Shown piece after piece: positions 63,330-64,000 of a DNA stretch of 64,000 nt. Below the pieces are notes generated by a model that saw only the letters and a program-made list of their open reading frames with translations, searched no databases and had not been told where the DNA came from. The position numbers and the translations under genes were made by a program. Location of the stretch: the NCBI GenBank assembly GCA_016715905.1, contig JADJXI010000004.1, forward strand, positions 434,001 to 498,000, given 5' to 3'. The DNA comes from Sphingobacteriaceae bacterium. GTDB taxonomy: Bacteria; Bacteroidota; Bacteroidia; B-17B0; Aurantibacillaceae. How positions within the stretch are numbered: position 1 is the first letter of the stretch; each line of letters starts with the position of its first letter.

Positions 63330-64000
63330 ATGAAAAAGAATATTTTATTTTTACTGTTTTCTCTCACGTTTGTTTTTTTGGCGTGTAAAAAAGATGAAGA
63401 AGTACCGGCTAATCCCTTTGATGATCCTTCCTTAGCGGCCCCGGAAGTTCCGCCTTCTACTTACAATCCAAGCGCAACTTCATTCGAATATATTTATAAA
63501 AATGTATTTAATGTAACCTGTAACAATTCTAATTGCCATGATGGTAATTTTGAACCGGATTTCAGAAATATAAGTAGTGCTTACAATACTTTGGTGTATG
63601 CGCCGGCAATTATTAAACCTGTTGGGGGTAGTTATCAATATAGAGTAGTTCCGGGTAATTCTGCGCTCTCTATTCTTCGTCATCGATTAACACAAACGCC
63701 CGGATCAGGTATTGGTACCTTAGGGCAGGGTAGAATGCCCTGGAATGATACCAGTTGGATGTTTGTTGCGCAACATGCAACTTATATTCAAAATATCACC
63801 GACTGGATTAATGCCGGCGCTAAAGATGTTTTCGGAAATACTGCAATTATAGGCAATAAACAACCTAATACTTTGGGATTACAAGTTTGTAACACCGGAA
63901 ATTCTACTCCAATATTGCGTCCAAAATATATTAATATTTCAAAAAATAATGGCCCCGTTGATATTTGGTTATATATAAAAGATTTTGAAACGGCAGATCA
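63330..64000 (+). CDS. Surface lipoprotein with CX4CH haem-like motif (3' end cut by window)
   Basis: Partial; 223 codons are visible from the ATG at 63330 and the frame runs to the edge. Lipoprotein signal ILFLLFSLTFVFLACKKDEE; the acidic KDEE after the Cys resembles the lipoprotein export signal for surface display in Bacteroidota. A cytochrome-like domain follows: NVTCNNSNCHDGNF (C-x4-CH rather than CxxCH), then GRMPWNDTSWM (possible axial Met) and a helix ending ITDWINAGAKD. This fold and order match the PSCyt-type domains that precede DUF1549 proteins. Only the start is in the window. Confidence 0.8.
   Translation, partial: MKKNILFLLFSLTFVFLACKKDEEVPANPFDDPSLAAPEVPPSTYNPSATSFEYIYKNVFNVTCNNSNCHDGNFEPDFRNISSAYNTLVYAPAIIKPVGGSYQYRVVPGNSALSILRHRLTQTPGSGIGTLGQGRMPWNDTSWMFVAQHATYIQNITDWINAGAKDVFGNTAIIGNKQPNTLGLQVCNTGNSTPILRPKYINISKNNGPVDIWLYIKDFETAD

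Noticed and set aside
63480..63683. 67-residue minus-strand frame near the right edge
   Set aside because: Opposite strand to the truncated plus-strand lipoprotein, which has a clear signal peptide and haem-like motif.

Overview
The window looks like a chromosomal segment from an AT-rich member of the Bacteroidota. The evidence is gene content: type IX secretion (T9SS) cargo with type A and type B C-terminal domains, a PorP/SprF-family partner, DUF3127 and DUF5683 proteins, Bacteroidota-style lipoproteins (SCKK/ACKK), a eukaryotic-type citrate synthase, kynurenine 3-monooxygenase, TAnnTTTG-type -7 boxes and few visible Shine-Dalgarno sequences. No phage, transposon, CRISPR, tRNA or rRNA operon was seen. 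Most of the window is ordinary housekeeping DNA with very short intergenic gaps. No gene-free stretch exceeds about 260 bases once the frameshifted gene near 37.1-38.0 kb is counted as a gene.

Layout. 1-2.9 kb: a truncated MFS exporter, radC and a UDP-GlcNAc 2-epimerase. 2.9-10.8 kb (minus): a likely envelope polysaccharide operon with a PgpH-like 7TM-HD phosphohydrolase, Wza-like export lipoprotein, Wzc-like tyrosine autokinase, RfbC, WecA/MraY-like transferase and a lytic transglycosylase. 10.9-17.2 kb: RsmI-like methylase, heptosyltransferase-like GT9, kmo, tilS, two small unknown genes and cdsA. 17.28-17.65 kb: the RNase P RNA gene, then a giant PKD-repeat T9SS type B adhesin-like protein and its PorP/SprF-family partner. 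22.4-33.8 kb (minus): subtilase, CBS-type cysteine/cystathionine synthase with asparaginase, DUF3127 with a flavin reductase, and an M13 peptidase-dacB-pyrC-inositol phosphatase run. 33.9-41.4 kb (minus): AddA/RecB-like helicase-nuclease, an alpha/beta hydrolase with an apparent one-base frameshift in its signal peptide, 3-hydroxybutyrate dehydrogenase, beta-carbonic anhydrase with a SulP transporter, and a small membrane protein.

41.5-50.8 kb: M28 peptidase with PDZ, apt with an acyl-CoA dehydrogenase, clpP on the minus strand, then a compact plus-strand run (class IV aminotransferase, YbjN-like, YihY, DUF5683, dapB, Rieske). 50.8-54.9 kb (minus): a tight four-gene unit (MauG-type di-haem peroxidase, small lipoprotein, metallo-beta-lactamase-fold hydrolase, free-methionine sulfoxide reductase) and citrate synthase. 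55.2-58.7 kb: a beta-propeller-like T9SS type A repeat protein and enolase. 58.8-64.0 kb (plus): five consecutive exported proteins, namely a beta-helix lipoprotein, two small lipoproteins with DUF4214-like helical modules, a Tat-exported DUF1501-like protein and a truncated lipoprotein with a CX4CH haem-like motif.

That last cluster is the best candidate for something undescribed. Its composition resembles the planctomycete pairing of cytochrome/DUF1549 proteins with DUF1501 proteins, rebuilt from Bacteroidota lipoproteins. All functional statements come from reading motifs in the translations and from general family knowledge; no database search was possible.
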